From positions 1 through 64,000 of the forward strand of contig JAANDG010000523.1 in the NCBI GenBank assembly GCA_036852015.1: a stretch of DNA of 64,000 nucleotides, in the 5' to 3' direction. The notes under the pieces were generated by a model, which saw only the letters and a list, made by a program, of their open reading frames with translations, had not been told where the DNA came from and made no database searches. The DNA comes from Pelodera strongyloides (taxonomy: Eukaryota; Nematoda; Chromadorea; Rhabditida; Rhabditidae). The translations under genes were made by a program, and so were the position numbers. Below, in pieces: positions 28,501 through 40,213 of the stretch (its first letter is position 1; every line of letters starts with the position of its first letter).

Positions 28501-31500
28501 TGCCCTAAGCCTAAGCCTAAGCCCTAAGCCTATGTCCAACTTTTAGTCCCTGGCTAGCAATAATGTTTCACAACAATTACAATTAGCACTTCTATTGTTT
28601 CCTTCGTTTTACTTCTATACGTTCTGTACACTGCGTTAGTATAGGGCCAGTGACCAAAGAAAATGCGGCAGCCTCTCAGGGAAAACGACCAGGAAAACGG
28701 GCAGACCTCCTTTTATCACGATCGATTTTTTGTGAAATCGCGATGCCGAACAATGTCCTTCAGATTCAGGAAGGCGGTGATAACGGTGCTGACGGTGATA
28801 TGGACAAGAACGATGACGCGAATGGAACAAAAAGGAGGGGACCACGGACGACGATTAAAGCTAAACAGGTTGGAATAAACATTAATACTACCATATTATA
28901 AAGTATGAGCTTCGTCTTTTTATACAGTAGTTAGCTATTATGCAAAGTTGTATTGTGATATCGAAAAAGGGAAGCACGTGGAAACAGAAAACAGCAATGT
29001 TCATTATAATTATGGCCGTGAAACGCACTTCGTGCTTTTAGCTTGCCTGCTTCCATTTGTTCGTAGAGAATTTTTACCCCGGCAAACTTTTGGAGCACCC
29101 TCGTAGAGCATGTTTTCAATACCGTATGAGACCGCTAGTTGATATTGTTGTCTATGGGAGATTTGAGGGTGTTTGTTTATCAGTAAAAAAAAAGTTGTTG
29201 TTTATATATTTCCTTCAAATTCGTGTGCCTTTCCCAAGACGAGTACAAATTCATAGAGATTTATGTGCAGAATAGTCTATTTATTCTGCCAAGTCTGTCA
29301 AGTCAATATAAGGAATAAGTGTCACCAAGGAATAAAACATAGTAGTAAGTATTGCTCTGTCTCTGTGATCATGTTACACCTGGGGGTGGCACTAGTATAT
29401 GTGGGTGACACTAGTCTACGTGGGTGGCAGTGTACGTGGGAGGCACTAGTGTACGTGGGTGGCACTAGTATACGTGGACGGCACTAGCTTACGTGTTAGC
29501 CCAGTGCCCAGTTGCCCGTCAGTCCAACGGCGCTGGCAATGCCTCACCTTCGCCCAAAACCGTATCAAATGTATCTTTATCTTAAGTTACAAGGTTTAAC
29601 TTCTTTCAGTTGGAAACGCTAAAGAATGCCTTTGCGACGACACCGAAGCCAACGAGACATATCCGAGAACAGCTGGCACAGGAGACCGGGTTGAATATGA
29701 GAGTGATACAGGTATTCGAATAGTTTTTGTTATGAAATGCTATGGGATTTGAAGTTTGGGGTAACAAGCAGTTAATACAGTATAATCTCTTAGGAACCTC
29801 TTTATTGTTTCGTTTCTTACACAACTTGCTCTCTTTCAATCACTTTATACCTGTCCCTCTCCATCTTTAACTGTATGTATCTCTCATCCGATTCTTTTAT
29901 AAATTGTGTTCCTGCTCTGACTCTGAACCACTCTACACTTGGTAGAAGTAAGCGCGCACCGCCATTCCCCCATGGGATACAATATCCATTCAACTAGGCG
30001 GATAATGGCCAAACACTGACTGGATTTTAATTACGGAACAACTCCGTAAATGACCAATGCCCCAGGGATTTGGCCCTTAGAAGGAGGGCCGGATGGAGCC
30101 CACATTCTGATTTGAATACTATTTTCGAACTAAACCATATTATTCAAATCAGTATTTGGCCTGTTCTTGAAGATATGATTCAATAAAAACGCTTCCCCCC
30201 CTTTTTTATGCATACTTGTTGTTTTTTCTGGATATCTAGTGGTGGGATTGGTACAGCCATGTAAGATCTATACTACCCTTTTTTACCATTTTTCTCGTGT
30301 CTGAACGTTACTCGGCTTTTTTTAGGACTTTTTTAGGACTTCTACTAGGTCTGCTGTGTTCCTGAGTTCTCTAACTCTTCCACCTTATCTTTCTCTGCAC
30401 TCTACATCCATTTCTCTAACACCCTTCATCTCGTCGCCTCTCCACTCTACATCCTGCTCAACCTACAGTAATCCTATGAGAACAACCGGCTGTCTAATCT
30501 CGAGCATCTCTTCTCTAACATCTCTTCTCCCGAATACTCTCTCGACAACCTCTTTTGGATGTCTTCTCTGGCTTCTCTCCTCCCGAATACTCCCTCGTCA
30601 ACCTCATTTCCCGCCGTTAATTCACCTGCGTCCTCGGGGCTCGATGCCAATTCAATTACCGTAGTCGCCCCACATGCGGGAGAAGCTGGGAAGGGGTGGG
30701 AGACCCATTTCACATTCCATAAGAGGGGAATGGCATTGGGGGGGGGGGGAGTAGGGGAAGTATAGTTTTATAAAATGCTTAGTAGAAATAATCAATAGAA
30801 AACATGTAACAAACGTTATAATAATAAGCAAAATTACTGAAATTATGTGAAGATATGTTAATACATGCACACATTTTACTCTCATCGCACTGTCTGGTAC
30901 TAGTGGTACTTTCATTTCATGGGAAAGCGCGTATGGGAAAACTAGGAATCTAGTCTAGGATACTGCGCTATTTTTTATTCCAATTTTATTCATTTACATA
31001 CAACATTTCGGAAGCCAGTCTAGTATACCTTTCCAAATACGGCTCTTATTCCGCTTTAAACAGGAGACCATATTACGAATGTATTCGCCACCTCTTAGGC
31101 TGTCATCGTAGATAGTTTCTAGAATTTTATTTCCAGGTGTGGTTCCAAAACCGGCGATCCAAAGAGCGACGACTAAAGCAGCAGAGGTACGGTACTTATC
31201 GGCCGTCAAGGAGGTCTCGCGGAGGACGGGATGAACTATGTCAGGATGTATACGGTAGGCATCAGTGACTACGGTACACACTTCTTGAATTGATTTCCGT
31301 TTCTTTAAAACTACTCTTTATTGAAGAATGTAATTTATCTAGAATGTAATTTATCTTTAAATTATCTATGACTATCAATGTTTTGACTCGCATGTTTTGT
31401 AGTACTCTCATGCTTTTTTGTGTCAAACGCCAATGAAACTTTCTTATTGTTAGCAGACCCTTAGCTGTAAATAAATGGGCCACAATAATATTGACAACAC

Positions 31501-33087
31501 AGCATTCAACATGTTGCCGTCCGTCTTCAGGGAATTGGTGTCTTATTAGGCATCAGTTGACTGAGAGTACCATGAGATTCTGAACACTTTTGACTGTCAT
31601 TGCACCTGCTCCACACTGATTGTTTTCCAGTTAGGGTGGATGACTTGAAGAGAGAGGGGGAGAGACAGAGAGAGACAGAGAGAGAGAGGGAGAGAGAGAT
31701 GGAGAGAGAGAGGGAGAAGGAGAGGGAGAGAGACAGATAGACAGAGAGAGATGGAGATAGAGAGATGGAGAGAGAGACAGATAGAGAGAGACCAGAGAGA
31801 TAGAGAGATGGAGAGAGGTCTTTACTAAATTCCTACATTACCAATGAAAATTCTCGTTTCCATCTTCTGTATGTATCTTTGCATCACATTATGTATGTCC
31901 CATGCCCCAATGCATGTGCCAATGCGTGGATTCTCGTAATTTCCGCGTGTAATGCCGCTTTAAAGCACCCATTCCATGAAGTGGCACTCTAAAAATCACA
32001 AACCGTACTTTAATCAAGTGCTAGGTGGCAGCTGATCGCGCCCTGACTTACGCCCTCAAAGCCTAGGTTACGAGGCACGGATTATGGGTTTACGATCGCA
32101 ACGCGCAGGGCAATTATTGCGTATGTAATTACACAACGGCGTTAATGACCCCCTAACAACACCTTTTATGTGGAGATGTATTGTTTATGTGGCGGGGTAT
32201 GATTAACTGATTAACTACATATGTGGGGAATTCTTGGGGGAAGTACAGCAGTAAGCAGTAAGCTCTTAGGGTACAGTAGTTTTAGGGCCTCGTCAACTTT
32301 CATTGTTTTAGTATGAACTTTAATTGGTTGGGCTAATAAACATGGTTATATATCAACGCCAGCCATGCAACGCACATCACACAAACTTACAAACAAACAA
32401 ACAAACAAACACATGTAACAAGATTAATGTAACATTGTTCAGATGGTGCCCCGTTCTTCCCGCACCCACCGATGGGATTCTATTGTGGAGATATCTATGG
32501 TGCCGTTCCTGGAGACCGGCCACCTCCCGGGGCACTTCCCCCACCTTTTCCGATGACTCCCGACGGATCGGGACCGCCCATGATGGCACATAGTGAGTTT
32601 CTTATGGATATTTGATTGTAGAGGAGATAAGGGTGTTCAATTTTTTTGTATCGTAGTTGTGAAGCACGGATTTGCCAATTTCGTAGTATGTGTTAGGTTA
32701 GGGAAGGAGAATCTACGTGCGTAGGGAGCTTGAGCTAACAATTTTTACAGCTAACAATTTTTACAAGGATTAAGTCAATGCTGGTTTGCGTCTTCAGTAT
32801 GTTACAGCAAAACTTTCTCTCACACGTACACGGACACGTACTATGACTTGTATTTGCAAACAAGGTTTCGTCATCCCCTTAAAATTTCCTAGTCAATCAT
32901 ATTTCTTGCAGTGTCCGAGCAATTTGATGGTCACTCCTCTCCCCTCCCCCAACTAAATGGGGCTCAGATGTTGGTTGCCCCGCCAGAATTCGATGATGAA
33001 GCCTTCCGGGGACTTCCCGGCATCTACCCACCCGATATGAAGTCCTACTTGACGGATATGAACAAGCATCCCTTGCCCAGTTGGTAG
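22578..33087 (+). CDS. lin-11: LIM-homeodomain transcription factor LIN-11 (LHX1/LHX5 class), complete
   Basis: Eleven exons (22578-22646, 23593-23696, 23985-24123, 25815-25929, 26324-26461, 28408-28472, 28764-28868, 29610-29711, 31137-31254, 32443-32592, 32912-33087) encode 426 residues. LIM1 spans residues 5-54 (CASC, HQQC, CMDC, CKAD) and LIM2 64-118 (CAGC, HIDC, CSIC, CQED); all zinc ligands are present. A Ser/Thr/Pro-rich linker and an acidic stretch follow. The homeodomain is about 234-293 ([12 protein letters not shown] ... [15 protein letters not shown]), with Trp281, Phe282 and Asn284 in the recognition helix. The tail holds [11 protein letters not shown] and GFYCGDIYG, which match the conserved LHX1 C-terminal blocks, and ends in SW. 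LIN-11-class factors act in the nucleus, where LIM domains bind LDB/CLIM cofactors, to specify neuron and vulval fates. Introns 3, 5 and 8 are large (1.4-1.9 kb), plausible enhancer hosts. The start is chosen because the ATG opens directly into the first LIM cysteines. Confidence 0.96.
22668..22830 (+). promoter_or_regulatory. Cluster of homeodomain-type TAATTA/TAATTG sites in lin-11 intron 1
   Basis: The start of intron 1 carries CTAATTAG, TCAATTACC, CTTAATTGAATT, GTAATTAAAG and GTAATTGAAA within about 160 bases. The TAATTA/TAATTG core is the usual binding site of Antennapedia- and LIM-type homeodomains, so autoregulation or input from another homeodomain protein is possible. AT-rich background makes chance occurrence partly plausible. 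Confidence 0.3.
23454..23509 (+). repeat. Tandem repeat plus hairpin just before lin-11 exon 2
   Basis: GTGAGGAATGATAATTCGC occurs twice (23454-23472, 23476-23494), and the second copy is followed by its partial inverse TTATCATTCCTCA, giving a 13-bp stem with a short loop. Confidence 0.7.
24855..25013. mobile_element. Family-A hairpin MITE, copy 5 (lin-11 intron 3)
   Basis: Starts TTAAAGCGAAATACCGGCC and ends GGCCAGTATTTCGCTTTAA. The left inner arm is shortened and the centre (ATTTGCATAAGCTGCAT) is inverted relative to copy 4. Confidence 0.75.
26757..26872 (+). repeat. CT-rich simple repeat in lin-11 intron 5
   Basis: (CT)n with a duplicated CTCTCGCTGTCTCTCTCTC block. Confidence 0.8.
27705..27854. 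mobile_element. Family-B hairpin MITE, copy 2 (lin-11 intron 5)
   Basis: Right end TGTTATACCGCTTTAA is intact. The left end is decayed but the interior matches copy 1 (CCCATATGTGTATG, AGCGCAGTATCGC, TTGCATGCACTAC). Confidence 0.6.
28502..28531 (-). repeat. Interstitial nematode telomere repeat (GCCTAA) in lin-11 intron 6
   Basis: GCCCTAAGCCTAAGCCTAAG followed by CCCTAAGCC: about four units of the telomere C-strand hexamer with single-base insertions. It begins only about 29 bases after exon 6. Confidence 0.55.
29378..29495 (+). repeat. Minisatellite, about six units of ~20 bp, in lin-11 intron 7
   Basis: Unit close to GGTGGCACTAGTGTACGTG, with variants GGTGACACTAGTCTACGTG and GACGGCACTAGCTTACGTG. 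Every unit carries TACGTG or TATGTG, and most ACTAGT. Confidence 0.8.
31648..31815 (+). repeat. GA-rich simple repeat in lin-11 intron 9
   Basis: Impure (GA)n with GATGGAGAGA and ACAGAGAGA units. Confidence 0.8.
32731..32764 (+). repeat. Short tandem duplication in lin-11 intron 10
   Basis: GCTAACAATTTTTACA occurs twice in immediate succession. Confidence 0.7.
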
Positions 33088-33173
33088 TTTGTAGTTTGTA
33101 CTTTGTAGTTTTACGAACTTTGTACCGTTGTTCTTGTAGTTTCGAAATTTGCATTTGTTCTATGATACTTCAA

Positions 33174-33312
33174 TTAAAGCGGTATGACACGTGGTTGTGA
33201 AACGTATACTGGACAACTCAATTTTCACCTGTTTTATGGTAGCTTCTTGTGCGCATGCAAGTTGTTCTCCAGCATGCGTTCCACAATCATGTGCCATACC
33301 ATAACGCTTTAA
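33174..33312. mobile_element. Family-C hairpin MITE, copy 1 (just after lin-11)
   Basis: Left end TTAAAGCGGTATGACACGTG and right end CATACCATAACGCTTTAA, with arms containing TGTGAAACGTA. It starts 87 bases after the lin-11 stop and so probably lies in the 3' UTR. Confidence 0.65.
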
Positions 33313-33351
33313 ATATTGCCGATACAGAGTAACCAGACATATTTGAAAAAC

Positions 33352-33525
33352 TTAAAGCGAAATACCGGCCGGTTTTTGAAACGCATCAACCAGCATTCTT
33401 ATGTAGTTTATGCAAATAAACATAAATTAGAATAAAAAATCGAGTTAAATTCGAGCAACTTAGCACAAGTACGTAAGAATTGTGTCCACGATGTGTTTCA
33501 ATAAACGGTAGGTATTTCGCTTTAA
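33352..33525. mobile_element. Family-A hairpin MITE, copy 6 (downstream of lin-11)
   Basis: Starts TTAAAGCGAAATACCGGCC and ends GTATTTCGCTTTAA. Its centre reads ATGCAAATAAACATAAATTA then AGAATAAAAAATCGAG, which contains an AATAAA on the lin-11 sense strand about 340 bases after the lin-11 stop. Confidence 0.8.
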
Positions 33526-34072
33526 AGATACAAGGTTCTGCTGGCAGAGACTCTTTATCGTAAGATAGTTATGAGAAAAAGATTTGCTTCTGAAAATACA
33601 TATGTAACGTTACCTTCCATGGTTCTCCTCCCAAGAGCTCTATTTTTTTGCCGACGTAAAAAAATTATAATATTTTTCAAACTTTTTGAGTCAAACTTTG
33701 TAGTCAATACCTTTCCGATGATGTTTTCCAACATTTATGTAAGTTGTTTGAAGTAAGAATTTAGCTTTTTAGAAGTCCATATTCATTCGTACATGTCCCA
33801 TTTGGGGAATATTTTCCTATGACGTAATTCCTTGCCAATAGATTTTATTTGAAAAATCTCATTCTCTTCAGTACATGTAAGCTGAAACCCAAAGACCAAG
33901 CATGTTTTTCTTTTCGAATCGTATTATTATTGATTTTTATGTTATGAAGTGTGATTTTTGCATTTAAAGTGTCAGGCTCACGAAGAATAGAGTATTGGAA
34001 AAAATTCATACAGTATGCTAGTTATGCACTCGAGATTCCGAGTACAAACATTAAAACAGCATTGCGTAAAAT

Positions 34073-34254
34073 TTAAAGCCAAATACCGGCCGGTTTTTGA
34101 AATGCCGCAGGTACACCAGCATTCTTATGCAGCTTATGCAAATGAGCATAAATTAGAATAAAAAATCGAGTTAAAGTCGAGCAACTTAGCACAAGTACGT
34201 AAGAATTCAGTTGTGCATGATGCTTTTCAAAAACCGGTCGGTATTTCGCTTTAA
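34073..34254. mobile_element. Family-A hairpin MITE, copy 7
   Basis: Starts TTAAAGCCAAATACCGGCC and ends GTATTTCGCTTTAA; nearly identical internally to copy 6, only about 550 bp away. Confidence 0.8.
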
Positions 34255-34794
34255 AATTTAATTGAATAGTATTGCCATAAGCAAGTTGAGCCGCCTCATT
34301 TTGGTATGTCCAAATTATTGATTATTCGTGAGCCTGACCCTTCATATTATTGATTTTTATTTGAAAAATGAGTCGAATTATTGTGATAAACGCACCCTCC
34401 TATCAACGAACATACATATACCTTCTATACGCATAGTATTGATTTTGAATACATTTGTGTTTTGTTTGCATATCAGGAATCCATAACAGTTATAATTGCA
34501 TTTTGGTAAAGTAAACTAGCTTTATTTTGGTTTGTAATAGGTGTTTTTGCTGATGAATGTCCCAGATTACCATAAGTTTTGCTCCGTTAACGATAATTTG
34601 GCATAAAACAATGAATATTAATAATTTACTGTAGTCAGTTTGACATTCTCCCATCTCTAATAAAGATTTATTTCTACGATTGTTTTGTGATTGTTCAAAC
34701 TGTTTTGTGACTGTAGTTTGTCGGATGTCTTTCTGCTGTATGCATTGCATATCATATCGACACACTTCAATAATAAGAGTCGTGCAGACTGAAT

Positions 34795-34900
34795 TTAAAG
34801 CGTATTTCACGTCGTATGTTACATAAGGGCACATACCAGAACATAATTCATGGAAGTTACCAATTATTTATTCCATAAACCACGTGCCATATTGCTTTAA
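34795..34900. mobile_element. Family-C hairpin MITE, copy 2
   Basis: Left end TTAAAGCGTATTTCACGTC and right end CCACGTGCCATATTGCTTTAA. Confidence 0.55.
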
Positions 34901-35157
34901 AGTAGAGCCAAGATAGGCAGTTTTTTTACCACTTGGTTAATTTAGTATAGCGCGGCTTAGGTAAAGGCGCGCTCGGCTAAGCGGTCGCCCTCTCTAAACC
35001 TCTTATAGAGGACATGAGCCAAGATAATCGAGTGTTTATGGTAATTAAGTAGTAGGGGAAAGCGCGAACAGAGAAGAAGCTCCATAGGTCCAAATCCACA
35101 AAAAAGAATGATGTGGTACTGGGGACGTTGCAGATGTATAAGGTACATGTTAAAGAG

Positions 35158-35311
35158 TTAAAGCGAAATGACAGTCGGTTTTCAAAACGTATGGTCAGTA
35201 TTGAATCATTTGCATAAGAGAATGATTAGAATAAAAAATCGGCGCCACTTAGCATAAATACGTAAGAATGCAGTTGTCCTACGTTTTCAAAACCCGGGTT
35301 ACTTCGCTTCA
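35158..35311. mobile_element. Family-A hairpin MITE, copy 8, diverged
   Basis: Starts TTAAAGCGAAATGACAGTCGG and ends GGGTTACTTCGCTTC. The centre is shortened and lacks a clean octamer. Confidence 0.6.
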
Positions 35312-35712
35312 TACGCGCCCTAGTCACCAAGAGTGCGCCATGAATGCTCGAAGAAATTAATGTGCGCTACCTTCTCGCGCTCCTAGCGCATCTTTGACAC
35401 ACTCATTGTGCCGTCCAAGATGTAGGCGCGGGTCTCCAAGTACTTCAACATAATATCAATATGTAAATGTTAGTATTTTGGTAGTATGCATGTATTTCAC
35501 ATCTCGTCTGTCACTGTCACTATATGCAAATTAGTTATCACCCAATCGTGTGTTATTCCTCTTTAAGGAGGAGAGACAATAAGCAGGTGCCATTTATGCG
35601 AAGCAGCCATCACATCTCAATTGACAACACATCGGGTTCTCTCTAGGGTAATTGAGAAAAACGGAATATTAATGGAGACGCGTATTCGAGAGGAGGTGTT
35701 ATGCCATGTAAA

Positions 35713-35761
35713 GAGGGAGGGAGACAGAAAAGAGGAAAACAGAGAGAGACACAGAGAAAGA

Positions 35762-35800
<39 letters not shown>

Positions 35801-35835
35801 AGAGAGAGAGAGGAAGAAAGAAGAGAAGAAAGAAA
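35713..35835 (+). repeat. GA-rich simple repeat
   Basis: Impure (GA)n; the open frames on both strands (RERE or SLSL) are compositional. Confidence 0.8.
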
Positions 35836-35839
35836 TGTA

Positions 35840-38560
35840 AATATCCCTATGAAAGTTTAGGCTGTGCAGGATTGTGAGGGATCCATAAAAAGCACAATAA
35901 AGAAACAGGCAAAGTACCAAAACAAATACTCCTATAATCACGTTGGGGCCCTTGTCAGACAATGATATGCTAGATTTCAAGTATCCATACTCTACGTAAA
36001 TACATTCAACCCCCCCCCCCGTTTTCAAATTATCGTTAGGTATTTTTTCGCTCTATTCTCAGACTTCATGACGGGGTGTTTGCCGCCATTGAAATATCGA
36101 TGACTAACAGCAAAAGGGCACATTCTTTGATATAGTCAATAAGAGACTGTCACTATAGCATACTTATCAATACGATAGAACATGCATACCGTCGTAATCG
36201 ATTGAAGTTACGGTGCTGAATAGTTCTCCCAAAGTATGGACAAATTTCGTGAATTAAATAGTGGAGTACTAGAATTTTGAATATGCGCAATGATTGCAAA
36301 ACACTTAATTAATAATTATAATAATAATAATGATATGTATTGGTAGACAAGAAAGAATCTAAACAAAAAGAGCATGCAGAGTAATAGTGAAAAGTAAAAC
36401 TAATGTCGACCAACAGGAACCCTAAGATACGGCACCCCAAGCTAAGATAATATTATTGTTGTACTTTGTACTACGACCAACTTCTATAGATGTTGGTCCT
36501 AGTCCTACAACACAGTAAGAGTAGCGAGATCTTCCTCGTAGGTAAAATACCCTGTTTTTGTGCTTTTCAGTCTTTCACGTTCAACGTTTTTCTATAAAGA
36601 AAACATTAATTTTGTGTAAAAGTAAAGAAAACATTTGTTTGTACCTTTATTTTGTAAACCAAATTAGATGCTATGTGATATCGGGACATTTTCGCATTAC
36701 CATAAGCAAACAAGTATTGTATATCACGATGCTTTTCTTCCTTCACTAATAATTTCTATTCAATTCAAACGAATCTTTGGCAAATAGGAATTGGGGAATA
36801 AATAAATTTCAAAAAATTGCAGTAGAATACTATCGTTCACCAATTTCACAACGAAAACCCCGGATCTCTTCTCTATACGTTATGTGTAATCGGCAGGTTT
36901 ACGTGAGATCTACAATCTACTGCATATAAGTTCAGACAGTTCAAAAGTTAAACTATGCGAAAGTGAATGCAAACTGTAATATGGGACATTTTGGCTGTCC
37001 CAACAATAAGCCAAATTTTATAAATTTCAATGTGAACGAGAAATTTGGGTATTGGACGAGCGGGAATCGAACCCAGCGTCGTTGGATAACGGTCCACTGG
37101 GTTACACATTAAAATATTTCGATCACATTAAACTTTATGAACTCTGCTTTACTTCAACATTCTATTTTTTTTCATCCAGTGCTCGATTGTAAGTTGAACA
37201 AGGAATTAATTATTTGTAAGAACTATACTATCCTCAAAGGGATACGGTATTGTTTACAGTACTACTAATCTCGTAACATCTGTTCCAGTATCCTGTCGGT
37301 CTATTTCACAGAACTAGTATTTACACATGGAATAGGACTGGGAGGAAATGGCTGAAAACCAGGGAAATCCGAAAATCAATTTCGTAGTATTATCCAGAAC
37401 ACCGAGAACTGAGGAAATAACCAGGAATTCAGTTGCTAAAGAAAGCAGCTATAGTCAATTAACTAAAAAAATGTTATTCTCACATACAGTGTAGTGTCGT
37501 CTTTTTCGTTCCGTCAGTGGAAAACATAGACTTGCATGCTTGAATATAGAATGTTGTCCTGTCAACGAATTCATGCAGTTCCCGCTCAGTTTCAGAAACC
37601 CTTTTCCAATGGCGGCGAAAATCCACACACCCATAGACAGTTATCTGACAGTTTTTCCCGCATTTCCGCTGTTGGACTAGATAAATGTTGCTGGCGGCGA
37701 AGGAAAATTAATCAAACCGGGTGCTCAAGATGTTCATTTGCATGTTACGGTCATCGGTTCATGTCATCGAGTTATTCAGATCTTTTTTCCGAAAGCACGT
37801 TTACCGAGCTGGTGAGAGATATGTTGATTCATTACGAATCGATGGTGATTAGGAGATTAAGTTTTATTTACTTTTAAAACGAGGGGGGTTGGTATTGCTA
37901 AACTAATGAGATAACTTGGAACCAAGAAAGTCCAGCCAAACCTTTGTCCCGTTGGCTCGGCTTTACGCAATGAGCATTTTTGAACATTTTGAACATTTTT
38001 TTAGCCTTTCAGCACACAACAACAAAAGGTGGACAGAACAGAACAAAAAAATATATCACTACCGTATGAACTTATTCGTACTTAGATACTTATGAAATAA
38101 CATGACTAAATATTCATTACCGTTCACAGAGTTCCATATATGGTCTCCTCCATAGGTGTGAAACAGTACTAAATGAGAGATTTTGTTAACCCGGAATTTT
38201 ACTAGAATAAGGCAACTAACATGCATTTCAAAGTTTATACTGAAAAACTCAAGGTCCATGTGTATTCCTAATCTCGTACAATGTAAACTACAGCCGGCAA
38301 TTATCAGCTGCCCATAAGCTATTGCGCAACGGTTGACTCTAGAGGTCAATATTGTACTTATTGCGCGGCGTAATTACGTATAATGAGCGAGATTAAGCAC
38401 CTCGCAGAGATAAGCATACTAGCAGCTCATAGAGCTTAAACACCGTGTAGGGTGTAGAATTGGCATTGAAAAGAATGAGAACTTTTGTATTTTGTTGTTG
38501 TACTTATTTTGTATTGTAATTTTTCGACAGAGAAGTTGACTACTGACTTAAAATATTTTT
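35840..38560. other. Intergenic, no supported gene
   Basis: Contains a C-run (36010-36020) and the tRNA-like fragment at 37.05 kb. The plus-strand open frame at 37536-37877 matches no family I recognise and has no flanking splice pattern. Confidence 0.4.
37053..37107 (-). repeat. tRNA-like fragment
   Basis: Minus strand has TAACCCAGTGG and a perfect box B, GGGTTCGATTCCC, but the two are too close for a complete cloverleaf. Confidence 0.4.
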
Positions 38561-38569
38561 ATTGATTAG

Positions 38570-39240
38570 CTAAGAAATAGGTTTATTAAACTTAACGCGC
38601 CACAGGAAGTAAAGTGTTGCGATTGGCGCTAGTTACTAAACCGAAGCGCGACAGAAAGGACTGTGCTGCAGCTTTTTTCAAGCGTTTTCAAGCGTTCGCG
38701 CTCCAAAACCGCTCGCGGCACAGCATTTATTAACATAACGCGTGGACAACGTTTTTTTACACATATCGTTGTTGCGCGAACATTTGCGGCACAACATTTT
38801 AACCAGATGCTTCGTGGCATGGCGTATTTTACAATTCAAACAGTTTTTGTTTTGTGGATGACTAGCACTAGTACCTCAATTCTCCGTGAATATATCACGT
38901 GTCACAACATACTTAGCCACGTTTTTCTGTTTAAATTAATAATTTACCATCAACAACAGTCTTGTTGCGATGCAGTTTTTAATGGAGTGCGTGCGCCACG
39001 CGCTTCATAGACAAACCGATTTTTGCAACAATTTTTCAAACGATCAATGTTTTACACAAAACAATAGCGATATATGATTCCAGAATTTTAATTAATAAGC
39101 CGCGCCACAACTCGGTCTCCGCATGCTGCGCGCGCAGCGAGCCACGAGCGGGATGTAGTTGCGTGGCGCGGAGTCAATTGAAACTGGCGCTAGGCTTTGT
39201 TGCGGCACGAGTCACCCCATTTCTCTACCCATATCATACT
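38570..39240. repeat. CpG-rich repetitive segment with inverted and direct repeats
   Basis: GCGGCACA(G/A)CATTT recurs at about 38716 and 38782. At 39100-39175 CCGCGCCACAACT and AGTTGCGTGGCGCGG form inverted arms around a GCGCGCGC core. Possibly one composite non-autonomous element; boundaries are unclear. Confidence 0.4.
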
Positions 39241-39675
39241 CGTATTGTTGTACGCCAATATTTAAATGAATAGTGCGTTAAAGTGACACGTCGGGCACAT
39301 AGGGAACCTAATTTGCATGTGATACTTGCAAAGTTCATTAAAGTGACAAGTCGCAACCCGCCCTGGATGTTATTTGATGTTATTTAGCCGGGTTTTTTTT
39401 TTTTGAAAAATGCATACCTTGGGTAACAAGGTACGTTTTGGCAATGTTGCCCGCCCCATACGGGGTCCTCTACCGTTTTTCGCAAAAACAATAGTGCAGA
39501 ATACCGTACAAGAAGCCGTGCACCAGACGACCAACTTTATGGTAATACGCGCAGAGCAAAGTTGCATGCACAGTGCACACCGCAGTCCCGGTCATCATTT
39601 TTTTTGCACAGTTTTGCTGAACTAGCTAATATATAGTTGCTATTAAACAACTAACCCTTCAAAATCACTATTCAG

Positions 39676-39762
39676 CCTCCTTTAATGGTTCCACTGTTGG
39701 TGCGACCGAGCTGAATGCCTACTTTGACCGTGCTTTCTCGCCGTCCACATACTCGGCCTGAG
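39676..39762 (+). other. Probable non-coding 5' exon of the mtk-1 gene
   Basis: An 87-base segment bounded by a good acceptor (CACTATTCAG) and a strong donor (GAG|GTACGT). Spliced to the next acceptor at 40203, it places an in-frame TGA (near 39725) ahead of the ATG at 40214 with no ATG between, supporting that ATG as the start. One frame is open across almost the whole exon and ends at a TGA one base before the donor, so it could instead be the tail of an unseen upstream gene. A short upstream ORF (ATGGTTCCACTG...) is also present. Confidence 0.4.
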
Positions 39763-40213
39763 GTACGTTTTTCCTGCTTGTTGTTGACCTGACTATGTAT
39801 GGTCGCGGCGAGTAAATGTTCGTTTGTCATTCGACTTAAACGTTGACTTTTCTGCGATTTTCCTCATCTAAGTACTTTTCACACTTCACAGTTGCTTGCG
39901 TGAACGCTCGTCATCCGAGTTTCCCTGCAAAACCATTGTTACGTATTGCAGAAGTAGTGTGTCGAAAATGCCCTTTTCTTCGGGTCGTTCTACTCCCGTA
40001 CATGGAATTCAGAGGTCTAATTCGCTGGTCGCTTTATCGAAGTCGGATGAAAGGTACTAAAACTCGCATTGCTGTCGAGTTTTAAATGTTAAAAGTTGGG
40101 TGTTATGCTACAGTCTCAGAAGGTACACTTTCAGTCGCGAGTAGTGTCAGTAATTTTCCAGTACTCTGTCCTATTCTATTCATTCATTCATTCATTCATT
40201 CAGGCCCAGGAAG

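Noticed and set aside
29378..29495. CRISPR-like array
   Set aside because: Units are contiguous without spacers; this is a eukaryotic minisatellite.
37536..37877. 113-residue plus-strand open frame
   Set aside because: No recognised family, no splice pattern and no upstream promoter or acceptor context; length is within chance for this region.
38629..39010. Overlapping open frames on both strands
   Set aside because: They coincide with the CpG-rich repetitive segment and show no domain.
39410..39625. 71-residue open frame before mtk-1
   Set aside because: Open on both strands with no family resemblance and no in-frame splice to the next exon.
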